Part shown: in pieces, positions 1 through 9,318 of the stretch | How positions within the stretch are numbered: position 1 is the stretch's first letter | How the letters are laid out: every line of letters begins with the position of its first letter | Source: Natronosalvus hydrolyticus | GTDB taxonomy: Archaea; Halobacteriota; Halobacteria; Halobacteriales; Natrialbaceae | NCBI GenBank assembly: GCA_025517525.1 | Contig: JAOPJZ010000007.1 | Span: forward strand, 97,530-161,529 | Direction of reading: 5' to 3' | Length of the DNA stretch: 64,000 nucleotides | The notes under the pieces: model-generated | What the model was told of the DNA's origin: nothing | Database searches by the model: none | Seen by the model: only the letters and a program-made list of their open reading frames with translations | Translations under genes and position numbers: made by a program

Positions 1-1
1 T

Positions 2-403
2 GACCGGAGCGAGCGGGTGCTCGCCGAATATCTCACTATTTCGGGTCGGGCAGGCGACGAAGGTGGGTTCCGTGACGGCATTCGTTGTGAACGGGACAAC
101 TGTCGGTTCAGTCACGTCGAGGTGACCCAACACGGTCGCGACGGCGTGGATCGAAACGCTATCGTCAACATGGCCGCTGATTTGACGGTCTATCGAAGCA
201 AACTCCGGGCCAGTCAGTATCCGTACATCGACATCGGCTCGGATGCACTCGTTCGTGACTCTGACCTCGAATCCTCTGGTGGAAGACACGCCGTCTGTCT
301 GTACCCGGAGTCACACAGCCCGTCGTTCAAAAAGAATCGCCTGGTCAACGGGATTCGAGACCTTGGCGCGACCGACGTGCTGACCTGGGAAAACACGTAC
401 TAG
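2..403 (+). CDS. Partial right-handed beta-helix repeat protein (3' end only)
   Basis: The frame is open from base 2, so the gene starts before the window and only its last 133 codons are present. The residues look like successive rungs of a parallel beta-helix (short hydrophobic strands ending in Asn/Asp/Gly turns, as in DGIRCERDNC and HGRDGVDRN). The family is common among haloarchaeal surface carbohydrate-processing proteins, and the flippase and glycosyltransferases downstream fit that. The stop codon TAG at 401-403 lies inside the terminal inverted repeat of a foldback element, so the original C-terminus may have been replaced. The family call rests on motif texture only. Confidence 0.55.
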   Translation, partial: DRSERVLAEYLTISGRAGDEGGFRDGIRCERDNCRFSHVEVTQHGRDGVDRNAIVNMAADLTVYRSKLRASQYPYIDIGSDALVRDSDLESSGGRHAVCLYPESHSPSFKKNRLVNGIRDLGATDVLTWENTY

Positions 404-569
404 TGGCTTCCCAACCCTGACTGGTGAGTGACATCTTGCGGTTGCGTTCGATTTTACTCGGCAGTCGACGTTTGGGAGGGTACTAGTATCACCCCAAACG
501 TCGGCCCATTTGTAAAATCGGGTAGTGTGGTTCGATTTCTCACACTAGTTCAGGGCTGGGAACCCACTA
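401..569. mobile_element. 169-bp foldback MITE with about 20-bp terminal inverted repeats
   Basis: The left end (401-420) and the reverse complement of the right end (550-569) match at 18 of 20 positions (TAGTGG..TTCCCA.CCCTGA). Inner segments also pair: CGATTTTAC with GTAAAATCG, and a perfect 11-bp pair (CGACGTTTGGG / CCCAAACGTCG). Nearly the whole element can therefore fold into one long hairpin. It has no coding capacity, as expected of a non-autonomous element mobilised by an IS with the same ends; that IS is not in the window. The bases from 570 to 758 up to the flippase hold nothing I recognise. Confidence 0.7.
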
Positions 570-758
570 ATGCTGGACCGTCCACTGTCTCTGTGGGCCG
601 CTATTAGCGTTTAACGCCCGTATAATAACGCCTCGTACGTTCCTCCAGTTCGATACTGTGAGTATGTCGTCTCCCGAACCGATGAGTTCCTCGAGTATCG
701 AATACGCGTTGGGTCTCGAGCGAACCGGCTCGCCGTTCGATTCGCTGTCGGTGAAACC

Positions 759-2393
759 GTGAATCGGAGTCTCGCGAGTGGCATCTTTTCGGTGGTAAGC
801 GCGAAGGTCGTCGTGCTCGTCGTCACTGCTATTTCGACCCCGCTTCTGTATCGATTCCTCGGGGTCTCTGCCTTCGGTGAGTACGCGTTTTTGCTGTCGG
901 TCTTCGCAATATACATGATCTTTGTCAGCTCCGGGATTACCGACGGCGTCCGAAAATTCCTCGCCGAAGACCGCAACGAGGCGGACTGGAGCGAACACGT
1001 CGTCGGCTTTTACTTTCGGCTGGCAGTCCTCCTGGCCGTTCTCGGGGCACTCGGCCTGGTCCTCGGTGCGCAGTCTGGCCTCGTCGCCGCCGTCTTCGGC
1101 TCCGGGGTCGCACCGTATTTTTATCTCCTGGCCTTGCTGGTAATCTCGGCGCAGTTCCGAGACTACGCGCGTAAGACGCTCATGGGATTCGGACTCGAGC
1201 GATACTCAGAGCCGTTGAAGATTCTCGACAAGGTCGCTTTCGTCGTGATCGCGCTTCCATTAACGTACCTTGGGATTGGTGTTGCAGGAGCGCTCGCGGG
1301 TCATCTTGTGGCGAGCTTGCTCGTTACCGTCGCCGGCTTGACACTCGTTCATCGCCGGATTTCGTTGTCGTGCGTGTTCACTCGCCCGACAAATCGGTTT
1401 CCGCGAAAGCAGATGCTTACGTTCAACTCCCTGAACATCGTCCTCGTGTTTCTGTTGATGTCACTGTATCACATCGATATCGTGATGCTCCAGCGGTTTA
1501 CCGATAGTTCGGCGGTAGGGAACTACCGGGCGGCGCTGACGCTCGCTGAGTTCCTCTGGTTCGTGCCGCTCGCGATTCAGACGGTGTTCGTCCATTCCAC
1601 GTCGGAACTGTGGTCACAGAACCGTCACCGAAAGATCTCCAAACTGGCGTCGAAGACGACGCGATACACGTTCTTGTTGACGGCCGTGATGGCAGTGGGA
1701 CTTGCCGCACTGGCTGAGGTCGCTGTTCCGATCTACTTCGGTTCCGATGCCGAACCGGCGGTCGAACCCCTTTTGTTGTTGCTCCCCGGTGCGCTCGGTT
1801 TTGCCCTTGCACGTCCGATCCTCGCCGTGTCACAGGGGAACGGGACGCTCCGATATCCCATCGCTGCCACCGGCGGGGCGGCCCTGATCAACGTGATTCT
1901 CAACGCTGCACTCATCCCCCGATACGGGATGCACGGTGCGGCCGTCGCAACCAGTATCGGCTACGGAACGATGTTCGTTTTCCACTGTCTGAGTGCGCGT
2001 CTCGTCGGCTTTGACCCGCTCGATGATGCGAGACTCGTGCGAGTCGCACTCACCACTGTCCTTGCCGCTGTCCCCATCTTTGCCCTCTCGTCGGGAATTG
2101 CGAACCCGTGGTTTGCCCTTCTCATCGTCCCACCGGTCGGGTTCGCTATCTACCTTGCGTTTGCGTTGCTCGTCGGTGCTCTGGACCTGACCGAATCGTT
2201 CGAAGTGCTGGCGATGCTTCCCGATCCGATCGGTTCCAAAGCCGACGCTATTCATGGCCGCCTCGAGAACTCGAGCGAAAGGGGACCGGCCCCGAGCCAG
2301 TTACAGAGTCTGCTGTTTCTGGCAGGGTTGTCGCTGTTTCTCACCGGTCTCGTACTGGGATTCTTGCATCCCGACCAGCAACTGGTCCCGTAA
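759..2393 (+). CDS. Polysaccharide/oligosaccharide flippase (Wzx/MATE-like)
   Basis: A 544-residue polytopic protein with about 12-14 hydrophobic segments. It shows the MOP-superfamily layout: an N-terminal VSAKVVVLVVTAISTPLL helix, a first-half arginine-rich loop (FRDYARKTLMGFG), and a central helix with HIDIVMLQRF that resembles the conserved second-half helix of Wzx proteins. The role would be to move lipid-linked oligosaccharides across the membrane. The neighbouring glycosyltransferases support this. The start is a GTG at 759; no strong ribosome binding site decides it. Confidence 0.85.
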   Translation: MNRSLASGIFSVVSAKVVVLVVTAISTPLLYRFLGVSAFGEYAFLLSVFAIYMIFVSSGITDGVRKFLAEDRNEADWSEHVVGFYFRLAVLLAVLGALGLVLGAQSGLVAAVFGSGVAPYFYLLALLVISAQFRDYARKTLMGFGLERYSEPLKILDKVAFVVIALPLTYLGIGVAGALAGHLVASLLVTVAGLTLVHRRISLSCVFTRPTNRFPRKQMLTFNSLNIVLVFLLMSLYHIDIVMLQRFTDSSAVGNYRAALTLAEFLWFVPLAIQTVFVHSTSELWSQNRHRKISKLASKTTRYTFLLTAVMAVGLAALAEVAVPIYFGSDAEPAVEPLLLLLPGALGFALARPILAVSQGNGTLRYPIAATGGAALINVILNAALIPRYGMHGAAVATSIGYGTMFVFHCLSARLVGFDPLDDARLVRVALTTVLAAVPIFALSSGIANPWFALLIVPPVGFAIYLAFALLVGALDLTESFEVLAMLPDPIGSKADAIHGRLENSSERGPAPSQLQSLLFLAGLSLFLTGLVLGFLHPDQQLVP

Positions 2394-2632
2394 CATCCGT
2401 CTTCTCGGGTCGATTACGGGCAAGCACTTGTCGCGCCCACTGGGCCGGCCATCGATTTCTCGTGGATTGTCACGCCCGACAGGGATTGTTTCCCAAAAAA
2501 TGGCGTTGGGGTTTGTCCACGCTACCTACAGGCGGTTCACTGTCTCCAGAGGAGTGTCCCAGGAGTAATTGGCTACTCGAAGATGGAACAAAAAGCGGAG
2601 TCGTACGGCCGTCCCGTGATGATCGACCGACG

Positions 2633-3688
2633 CTACTGGACCTGTGTCTCGAGGTGTTCGCTCTCGGCCATGTCGAACACCATCGCGAACAGGAGCAACG
2701 CGACTCCGGCAACGAGAAGCAGCAGGCCCGTCGAGCCCGAGAGTGGGATCCCAACGGCGACGAGCGCTGTAAGCAACGTGAGTCCAACGCCAAGCAACCC
2801 GACTGCGGCTGTTCCGGCGCCGACGAGATAAAACAAGGCGAGCGGGTGAAAGTCCAACACGAGATACTTCGCTTTCAGCCGCCACAGGAAGTTCTGTAGC
2901 AACATCAGCGATACCTTTGGGATGTACCTCGAGTACTGGATGCTCGACTCTTCGTTACCGTAGACTGCGGGCATCGTCACGTCGGCAACACGCATGCCGT
3001 GGACGTTCAGCTTCACGAGCAGGTCGTTACAGTAGCCATAGTACTCATAGAGGTTCTCAACAGCGATCGCCTCGAGCGCCTCGTTGGAGATGGCCGTGTA
3101 CCCGTTCTGTGGATCCATCGTTTTCCAGTAGCCGGCGGCAATCTTCGTTAGGAACGAGAGGATCGCATTGCCGACGAACCGGAACCGTGGCATCGCTGCC
3201 CGGTACTCCTTCGAGAGGAGACGGTTTCCTTTGGCGTAGTCTGCCTCGTTCTCGACGAGTGGCTCGAGCAGTCGAGACATCTGATCGAGGTCCATCTGCC
3301 CGTCCGCATCGACGGTGACTGTCGCGTCTACACCATCTTTGAGGGCGGCAAGATACCCAGTTTTGATTGCGCCACCAGCACCGCGGTTGTGCCAGTGCTG
3401 GATCGGGACTACTCGACCGATAGCATCGTCGACGAACGCACGATTCTCGAGGGCGGTGGTTCCGCCGTCTGCCATCATCGGCTCGATGTCCTCGCCTTTG
3501 GGTCGATGGGTTCTGTCCCCATCCTCGCGTGCGGCCGCTCGGATCTCCGACCAGGTATCGTCGGTGGACTGATCGTCAATCGCGTAGATCCGGTCGACGT
3601 ACTCGGGCATACCACGGATGACGTCGCCGACGAACCCTTCTTCGTTGTACGCCGGGAGAACGACGCCAACAGTTTTCTCTCGGTACAT
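2633..3688 (-). CDS. Family 2 glycosyltransferase, DPM1/AglD-like, with C-terminal membrane anchor
   Basis: 351 residues. The N-terminal GT-A fold (about 1-230) has LPAYNEEGFV, IDDQSTDDTW and the metal/nucleotide motif VDADGQMD. Two or three hydrophobic helices at about 265-345 anchor it in the membrane. This is the plan of dolichyl-phosphate hexose synthases and haloarchaeal AglD, which transfer a sugar from a nucleotide donor to a polyprenyl carrier. Its ATG overlaps the stop of the upstream deacetylase-like gene (TAATG), with GGAGG just before it, so the two are translationally coupled. The donor sugar cannot be deduced. Confidence 0.88.
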   Translation of the reverse strand: MYREKTVGVVLPAYNEEGFVGDVIRGMPEYVDRIYAIDDQSTDDTWSEIRAAAREDGDRTHRPKGEDIEPMMADGGTTALENRAFVDDAIGRVVPIQHWHNRGAGGAIKTGYLAALKDGVDATVTVDADGQMDLDQMSRLLEPLVENEADYAKGNRLLSKEYRAAMPRFRFVGNAILSFLTKIAAGYWKTMDPQNGYTAISNEALEAIAVENLYEYYGYCNDLLVKLNVHGMRVADVTMPAVYGNEESSIQYSRYIPKVSLMLLQNFLWRLKAKYLVLDFHPLALFYLVGAGTAAVGLLGVGLTLLTALVAVGIPLSGSTGLLLLVAGVALLLFAMVFDMAESEHLETQVQ

Positions 3689-4959
3689 TAGCGTCCCTCC
3701 AGGAGTTCCGTCGCCGTGACGACCGCCACGTCTTGCTCGTCGATGTATTCGAGTAACGCTTCGAACGCTTCTACGGGCATGCCGTTCTCACCGATGTATT
3801 CGAAGTGGAGGACGGCGAGCTGTCCGTACTCCGCTGCGTAATCGACGTAGTTTTTCGTCTCGTCGCCGGCATCTCCGGCGAAGAACCCGACGTTGTGTGG
3901 GTCTGTTAGTTCCAGCCCGTTCGGTCCGCCCCCGAACCGGAACGCCTGTTCGTGATACTCTCTGACAAGATCGATCGTCTCGGGGCCGAGCACGTTCCGT
4001 GGGGTGAGAAAGTGCCTCGCTCCGTCTTCGAAGCCGCGATTCTCGAGGTACGCTTTCGTCCGTCTGATCATTCCCTCCTGTTCTTCCGGCGTGTACTCGT
4101 GGATGAACTGGGCGCCGGTCCGTGGCCGGGCAGCCACGTCCCAGCCAGCGTCGTCGAGTTCGTGAAGCTGGTCGAGCGTGAGTCGGTCGTCTCCCCCGAG
4201 CGCCTCGGGCATCACTGCTTCGACCCCGGAGAAGTCGTACTCGTTCATTGGTTCGAGCGCGTTGGTATAGTGACTCTCGAGGGTCCCATCGAACAACAAC
4301 ACGACCTTACCGCTCTTGGGTCGGTCGACCGCCCGCAGGTCGTCGACGGAACACTCAAGCGTCCCGTTCAGATTACCGCGTCTGCGGGCAGTGAGTCGAA
4401 TTTCACGCACATCAGTGAGGTCGGGTTGTGTATCGACCCGCGAGGTACCGAAGTCGACGCGAAGCCACCGATCGCTCGGTCCCGTGAGCGTCCGACGCAA
4501 CGTGTGGACGTTACGTGAGTTCGGTGCGAACAACTCGAGTGTAAGCTGGAGCTGGTCCCGCCCGGTGAATTTGACGGCAAGCGAGAGGTTCGAATCACGG
4601 AGATCCATCCCCTCGTCGTGTGTCGAGTATATTGCCGTGTAGTCGGTTCCCTCGTCGGCTGTGAGATTGGCCGACTGTGTCCCCGCGTACGGATCGTCCG
4701 TTTCGGCCTCGAGCGACCCCGCGTCGATCATAGTCACCCAGTTATCCAGGTCCTCGAAATCCTCGAGGGGCGTACCAGGCAGGTCCGGCCCGTCGACGGC
4801 TTCGGGACCGCCATCGTCGCTTTCCGACGGCGACTGTGTGGGTGTGGACTCATCGTCTCCACGACGTAACTCGCGCACGTTCGAAAGGCACCCAGCGAGC
4901 CCGAGTGTTCCAGTCGCTGCAATCGTAGTTATAAACGATCGTCGGTTTCGGTTCGTCAT
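3688..4959 (-). CDS. Tat lipoprotein with degenerate polysaccharide-deacetylase (NodB-like) domain
   Basis: 423 residues. It has a twin-arginine signal (NRNRRSFITT) with lipobox LAGC, then an acidic linker and a beta-sandwich domain (about 65-205). A C-terminal NodB-like barrel follows (about 210-423). Motif 1 reads LFDGTLESHY, so the usual TFDDG pair is incomplete. The place of the zinc-binding H-x-x-x-H motif holds ARPRTGAQF, without histidines. The protein is therefore probably not a working deacetylase and may bind glycan instead. It is coupled to the downstream GT2 and resembles the better-preserved lipoprotein at 7757-9085 in layout. Confidence 0.75.
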   Translation of the reverse strand: MTNRNRRSFITTIAATGTLGLAGCLSNVRELRRGDDESTPTQSPSESDDGGPEAVDGPDLPGTPLEDFEDLDNWVTMIDAGSLEAETDDPYAGTQSANLTADEGTDYTAIYSTHDEGMDLRDSNLSLAVKFTGRDQLQLTLELFAPNSRNVHTLRRTLTGPSDRWLRVDFGTSRVDTQPDLTDVREIRLTARRRGNLNGTLECSVDDLRAVDRPKSGKVVLLFDGTLESHYTNALEPMNEYDFSGVEAVMPEALGGDDRLTLDQLHELDDAGWDVAARPRTGAQFIHEYTPEEQEGMIRRTKAYLENRGFEDGARHFLTPRNVLGPETIDLVREYHEQAFRFGGGPNGLELTDPHNVGFFAGDAGDETKNYVDYAAEYGQLAVLHFEYIGENGMPVEAFEALLEYIDEQDVAVVTATELLEGR

Positions 4960-5147
4960 CGACCAGGACGACGATTCGGGACCCCTTTCTTATAGAGATA
5001 TTAGTCCGGTCGACGGACGATGTGAGTCGCCCGCACGTTTCGGTTTGGCTGTTTGCCGGTCGGTGGACCGCCCGGAACCGCTGTGCCAACCCGCTACTTG
5101 CGTTTATTCACCCGATAATAATCCGCTCCGGATGGGTATCCTCGACC

Positions 5148-6146
5148 ATGCCTCGCGTCAGTGTTATTATTCCGACGTACAACAGAGCGGAGACGCTCTC
5201 TCGCGCCATCGACAGCGCCCTCGAGCAGACGGTCGACGACCTCGAGGTGGTGGTCGTCGATGACGGCTCGGCGGACGAAACCCAATCGGTGCTGGCTGGG
5301 TACGACGACTCGCGGGTACGACCGATCGTCCACGCGACGAACCGGGGCGCCAACGTGGCCCGGAACACGGGCATCGAGTACGCTCGCGGCGAGTATATCG
5401 CGTTCCTCGACTCTGACGACACCTGGCATCCCGAGAAACTCGAGCGACAGCTGGAGGCCCTTGCAGACCGATCGGACGCGTGGGTCGGCACGTACTGTGA
5501 CTCGACGTTCGAACTGTCGGGGCCCGCTGGTCCAATTCAATCGTTCGTCGCATCCGTGCTGGCTCGTGGCGATACGGAACCAACGAGGGAAGGCGACGAG
5601 GAACTGATCGGTGAGATTCTGGCGGATAACGTCCAGCCGGGCGCTGGATCGACGTTGCTGGTCCGTGCGTCCGTCGCCAGGCGAGCGGGGGGCTTCGACG
5701 AGACGCTCGATCGATTCCAGGACCCGGAGTTCTGTCTGCGGATTCTCGAGCACGGTAAACTCGCGTACGTCGACGAACCACTCGTGCGCCGTGAACCGAC
5801 CGGGCATCCGCCGGCGGATCTAATCAGAAACGCGAGCGAGCAGTACCTCTCGACGTACGAGGATGAGGTCGAACGATTCGAGTCGGCAGGGTACGAAATT
5901 CGCTCGACGCACGAACTCATCCTGGCAAAGCGGTATCTGGCGGAAGGCCGGCTCCCTCGCGGCGTGTGGCATCTCCGTACGGCTGCAGTGTCACCACGAC
6001 ACGTGCCCGGACTCTGCTGGGCTCTCGGAACCGGTGTAGGACGACGCCCCCTGTCAGTGGTCGCTACCATCGGTCTGGTGGTTCTCTCGATGCTTTTCGG
6101 ACAGTGGGCGATCAAACATCGACTCACTGATAGTTCCGAGCACTGA
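5148..6146 (+). CDS. Family 2 glycosyltransferase (GT-A)
   Basis: 332 residues beginning MPRVSVIIPTYNRAETL, the classical GT2 N-terminus. VVDDGSADET and FLDSDDTWHPEK (DxD-like SDD) supply the nucleotide-sugar and metal sites, and RAGGFDETLDRFQDPEFCLR is the usual acceptor-side motif. One hydrophobic segment near the C-terminus (about 300-322) suggests membrane attachment. The reading frame extends upstream to 5022, but the family N-terminus fixes the ATG at 5148. It lies divergently from the deacetylase-like lipoprotein. The linkage formed is unknown. Confidence 0.9.
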   Translation: MPRVSVIIPTYNRAETLSRAIDSALEQTVDDLEVVVVDDGSADETQSVLAGYDDSRVRPIVHATNRGANVARNTGIEYARGEYIAFLDSDDTWHPEKLERQLEALADRSDAWVGTYCDSTFELSGPAGPIQSFVASVLARGDTEPTREGDEELIGEILADNVQPGAGSTLLVRASVARRAGGFDETLDRFQDPEFCLRILEHGKLAYVDEPLVRREPTGHPPADLIRNASEQYLSTYEDEVERFESAGYEIRSTHELILAKRYLAEGRLPRGVWHLRTAAVSPRHVPGLCWALGTGVGRRPLSVVATIGLVVLSMLFGQWAIKHRLTDSSEH

Positions 6147-6311
6147 TTGGACGCTGTTCTCGATGGCATTTTTCGGCCAGCAGTGTTGTTCCAGCAGGTA
6201 CCGTTTCGGCTCAGCAACATTCGTCCACGATCCTTTCTCAAATGAAACGTAACCGTTGCATTCGTTAGCATACCTGTAATGAAACACGTGCGGTGAGTCC
6301 CAGCAACCGGA

Positions 6312-7529
6312 ATGAGACGCGATAGATTGTCACGTCGGACCGTATTAGCACTTACAGGCGCCTGTTCATTCGCGACAGTTGGTGTCGGCCAACTGGCCGG
6401 CGAAACGGGCGACGACGAGCAACCTGACGAGGACGATGGTGTTTCTCGAGACACTTTCGTTATTCGCGAGGGCACGGATCAAGCGACGACTGTCTACGTC
6501 ACGACTGCGGAGGCGGATGGACCGACGGTCGTCGTCCTTGGTGGGATCCACGGCAACGAGGTAGCGGGATACGTTGCGGCCGGGGAAATCGCCGACTGGA
6601 CGATCGATGCGGGGACACTCGTCACGATACCGGAAGCCAACGCCGTCGCAATCGAGCGCGGAACCAGAACTGACGACGACGGAATCGACCTCAACCGGCA
6701 GTTCCCCGAAAGCAGTGAACCACGGACCGACCTCGCTAGCGCTATCTGGGACGTGCTTTCCGAGTTCGATGCTGACGTGGTCGTTGACCTTCACGAATCA
6801 ATCGGTATCTACGCAGGCGATCCGATCGACGGTGTCGGGCAGGCAATTTTCCATTCAGACGGGGATGCGGTCGCCGAAACCGCAGACAGCGCTGGGACGT
6901 ACGCGACCAAACACTACGTCGACGATATGGATCTCGCGTTCAAGACCGGATCGTTCTCCGGGCCGACCACTGAACCGAGTGGCTTACTCGTCCACAAAGC
7001 TGCTCGCGACCTCGGGGCGGATTCGTATCTGGTCGAAACCCTCTCGAGGAGCCCCGACCTCGAGACGCGCGTCCAGTGGCATCTGGCGATCACCGAACGA
7101 CTGCTTGCGGATGACGTGTTCGTCGACGACCCCGAGAACGGCGACGTTCCCGAACAACCGGTCGATGACGATCCTGGTGAGGAAGTACCGGACGATGACG
7201 ACGACCCTGTCGAGACGGATCCAGGTGATGACGACGATGGAGAGACGGGGGTATCGCCGAGCGCAGAAATCAGGACCGACCCACCGAACGCCGACGAACT
7301 GTCACTCGAGTCGGGCCAGACGGTCACTCTCGATGCCACCTGTTCGACCGTTACTGACGGTGAAATCGTCAGCTATGACTGGCAACTCAACGGCGATGAA
7401 ACGGTCGACGAAACGGGTGACACAATCGACGTGACGATCGGCGCAAACGGCGACCACTCGATCCTTTTGCGGGTTACTGATGAGGAGGGAGCGACTGACA
7501 CCGCACAGATTACGCTCTCGGCGGAGTAA
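6312..7529 (+). CDS. Exported M14/aspartoacylase-like zinc hydrolase with C-terminal PKD domain
   Basis: 405 residues with a Tat signal (RLSRRTVLAL). The catalytic part (about 50-275) has GGIHGNEVAG (zinc His and Glu), DLNRQFP and VVDLHES (second zinc His). This is the signature of succinylglutamate desuccinylase/aspartoacylase and M14-like amidases. An Asp-rich linker (about 275-315) leads to a PKD-type beta-sandwich (about 325-405) containing SYDWQLNGD and a final DxAxIT strand. PKD domains usually mediate adhesion outside the cell. The polysaccharide context suggests it trims an N-acyl or amide group on surface material, which is inference. Confidence 0.78.
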   Translation: MRRDRLSRRTVLALTGACSFATVGVGQLAGETGDDEQPDEDDGVSRDTFVIREGTDQATTVYVTTAEADGPTVVVLGGIHGNEVAGYVAAGEIADWTIDAGTLVTIPEANAVAIERGTRTDDDGIDLNRQFPESSEPRTDLASAIWDVLSEFDADVVVDLHESIGIYAGDPIDGVGQAIFHSDGDAVAETADSAGTYATKHYVDDMDLAFKTGSFSGPTTEPSGLLVHKAARDLGADSYLVETLSRSPDLETRVQWHLAITERLLADDVFVDDPENGDVPEQPVDDDPGEEVPDDDDDPVETDPGDDDDGETGVSPSAEIRTDPPNADELSLESGQTVTLDATCSTVTDGEIVSYDWQLNGDETVDETGDTIDVTIGANGDHSILLRVTDEEGATDTAQITLSAE

Positions 7530-7756
7530 CACAATAGTCTGTAATCGAACGGCGAGATAGCGTCGAGGGGGATTTCGAATTCGGAAACGCAATTGCGATT
7601 CTCCTCGAAGCGACCACTCCGACGACTCGAAGAAAGATTCGTCATACCGTTCATGCATGGGGGTATGCGGACGGTCCAGTCGTACCTGCGAGGACGCCAG
7701 TGATTCTTTCTCCTTCTGAGGGTGCTGTCGACTCCCGAACGCAGCTGACGCTTTCG

Positions 7757-9085
7757 TCACTCCTGACTCGTTCGGAGATCCCAGAGATCGTCGAACGTGA
7801 TGACCTCGATGTCGGTTTCATCGATGTGCTCGAGTAACGCCTCGTAATCGGCTTCCCCCATCGTATTATCCGCATCGAAGGTGTGGAAGTTGAGGATTGT
7901 ACACTGATTGTGCGTTGCGGCAAGGTCGACACACCGTTTCGATATCTCGAGGTCGTGGGCGATGGTCCGCGGAAGCACGAGCGGGTCGAATCCGTAGACG
8001 CTCGTCGTGTTGACGTTACCAGCCTGATTGAACCCGCCACAGTGGTGATAGGTTTCCTTGTGCTCGAGGCTTCGTCTGTCGAAACTATTGTGTGGATACA
8101 CGATGTAGTTCGCACCCTCGAAGTCGTTGTCGATGTACCACTGTTTGTCCTGTCGAAGTCTGGCTTCGATTTCGGCCTCATCTTCGTACTCGTGAATCGG
8201 GGTGTGCGTCCCGTGGACGACGATCTGATCGCCCTCGTTCTGGCGCTCCTGAAGCTCAGAGACGGACATGATTCCTTCACGGCCCTGTTCAGTCCAGCGG
8301 GGAACCGGAGCCTGCACTGTCCGGAACCCGTATTCGTCGTGCAACGGTGCGGCAACGTCGTAGTAGTCACGAAAGCCGTCGTCCCAGACCAGCATTACGT
8401 ACCCCTGGTCCGGTGTCTCGTGGGTTCGCAGATCGTCGATCCAGACGGTTGCCTCGTCCATCGAGTGCAACACCTGGATTTCGAGTCGGTCCAGATGATC
8501 CATCGCCGGTTCGTATTCGCTCTGTTGGAACACACCAGGACTCGAACGGAACCAGCCGACTTCGGGCGTCCGATACGTGACTTCACGGAGCGAGTACACT
8601 TTTTCGCTCCCGAACTGATCGACGAGACGGAGGTTGACTGTCAGGTTCTGCGGTGTCGTCGTTCGGATGGCAAACGACAGATCGGTCGCTGTCAAATCTT
8701 CGCCCTCGAGCGAACGCTGTGCGATAATGTTCTGACTGTCTTCCGATTCGAGTTTGAGGCTTTGTTCGCCGTCGAAGACGATATCTTCGTCCGCGTCCCC
8801 CGATCCCTGGACGATCTCCCAGCCGTCGAGGTCGCTAAAGTCGTCATACGACGTCCCTGGTTGTCGAAATCGCTCTCGACTGTTGTACTCGGTCTCGAGG
8901 GATGGCACGCCATCCGTGACTGTGGGTGCCGATTCGTTTGGGTCGTCCGTGTTTCCGTTTGCCGAACTGTTGCTGATTTCGTCCGTTGCTGATTCGAGCC
9001 GATTGGTACAGCCTGCAATACCGGTGATACCGGCGGCACCCGACAGTGCGAGAAACCGTCGTCGCGTTTCGCGTTGCTGTGACAT
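7757..9085 (-). CDS. Tat lipoprotein polysaccharide deacetylase (NodB-like, motifs kept)
   Basis: 442 residues. It has a twin-arginine signal (ETRRRFLAL) with lipobox IAGC, an acidic linker, a beta-sandwich domain (about 75-220), then a NodB homology domain. Motif 1 is VWDDGFRDYY (DDG kept), motif 2 HGTHTPIH can provide the two zinc histidines, motif 3 is YPHNSFD, and NFHTF gives the C-terminal histidine. It would remove acetyl groups from surface glycans on the outside of the membrane. It shares layout with the degenerate protein at 3688-4959, so the pair probably arose by duplication. Confidence 0.82.
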   Translation of the reverse strand: MSQQRETRRRFLALSGAAGITGIAGCTNRLESATDEISNSSANGNTDDPNESAPTVTDGVPSLETEYNSRERFRQPGTSYDDFSDLDGWEIVQGSGDADEDIVFDGEQSLKLESEDSQNIIAQRSLEGEDLTATDLSFAIRTTTPQNLTVNLRLVDQFGSEKVYSLREVTYRTPEVGWFRSSPGVFQQSEYEPAMDHLDRLEIQVLHSMDEATVWIDDLRTHETPDQGYVMLVWDDGFRDYYDVAAPLHDEYGFRTVQAPVPRWTEQGREGIMSVSELQERQNEGDQIVVHGTHTPIHEYEDEAEIEARLRQDKQWYIDNDFEGANYIVYPHNSFDRRSLEHKETYHHCGGFNQAGNVNTTSVYGFDPLVLPRTIAHDLEISKRCVDLAATHNQCTILNFHTFDADNTMGEADYEALLEHIDETDIEVITFDDLWDLRTSQE

Positions 9086-9304
9086 TGTCGGCCCGAGACT
9101 ACTGATGGGAGACCCATTATTATAGATTGGATAGTCGAAATTGACGTCACAGTCGAGCGTTGGTGAACAGGACGAAAACTGCGGGTTTCGGGCTTAACAA
9201 TACCATAGTAATGGCGATATCGTTCGTATCGTACTCCAGTGAAGCGTACGTGTCGGCTCCGTTTTTCGAACGGAACCGGTTTCGACCGTACGCAGACTAC
9301 CAGC

Positions 9305-9310
9305 GGAGGT
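9305..9310 (+). promoter_or_regulatory. Ribosome binding site deciding the start at 9319
   Basis: GGAGGT lies 8 bases before the ATG at 9319. The reading frame is open further upstream with a TTG at 9160, but that codon has no comparable site and the added residues do not resemble the family. Confidence 0.7.
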
Positions 9311-9318
9311 CGTTATCG

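Noticed and set aside
2108..2899. 263-codon plus-strand frame across the flippase end and the GT2 gene
   Set aside because: It is antisense to the GT2 and out of frame with the flippase; an artefact of GC-rich codons on the opposite strand.
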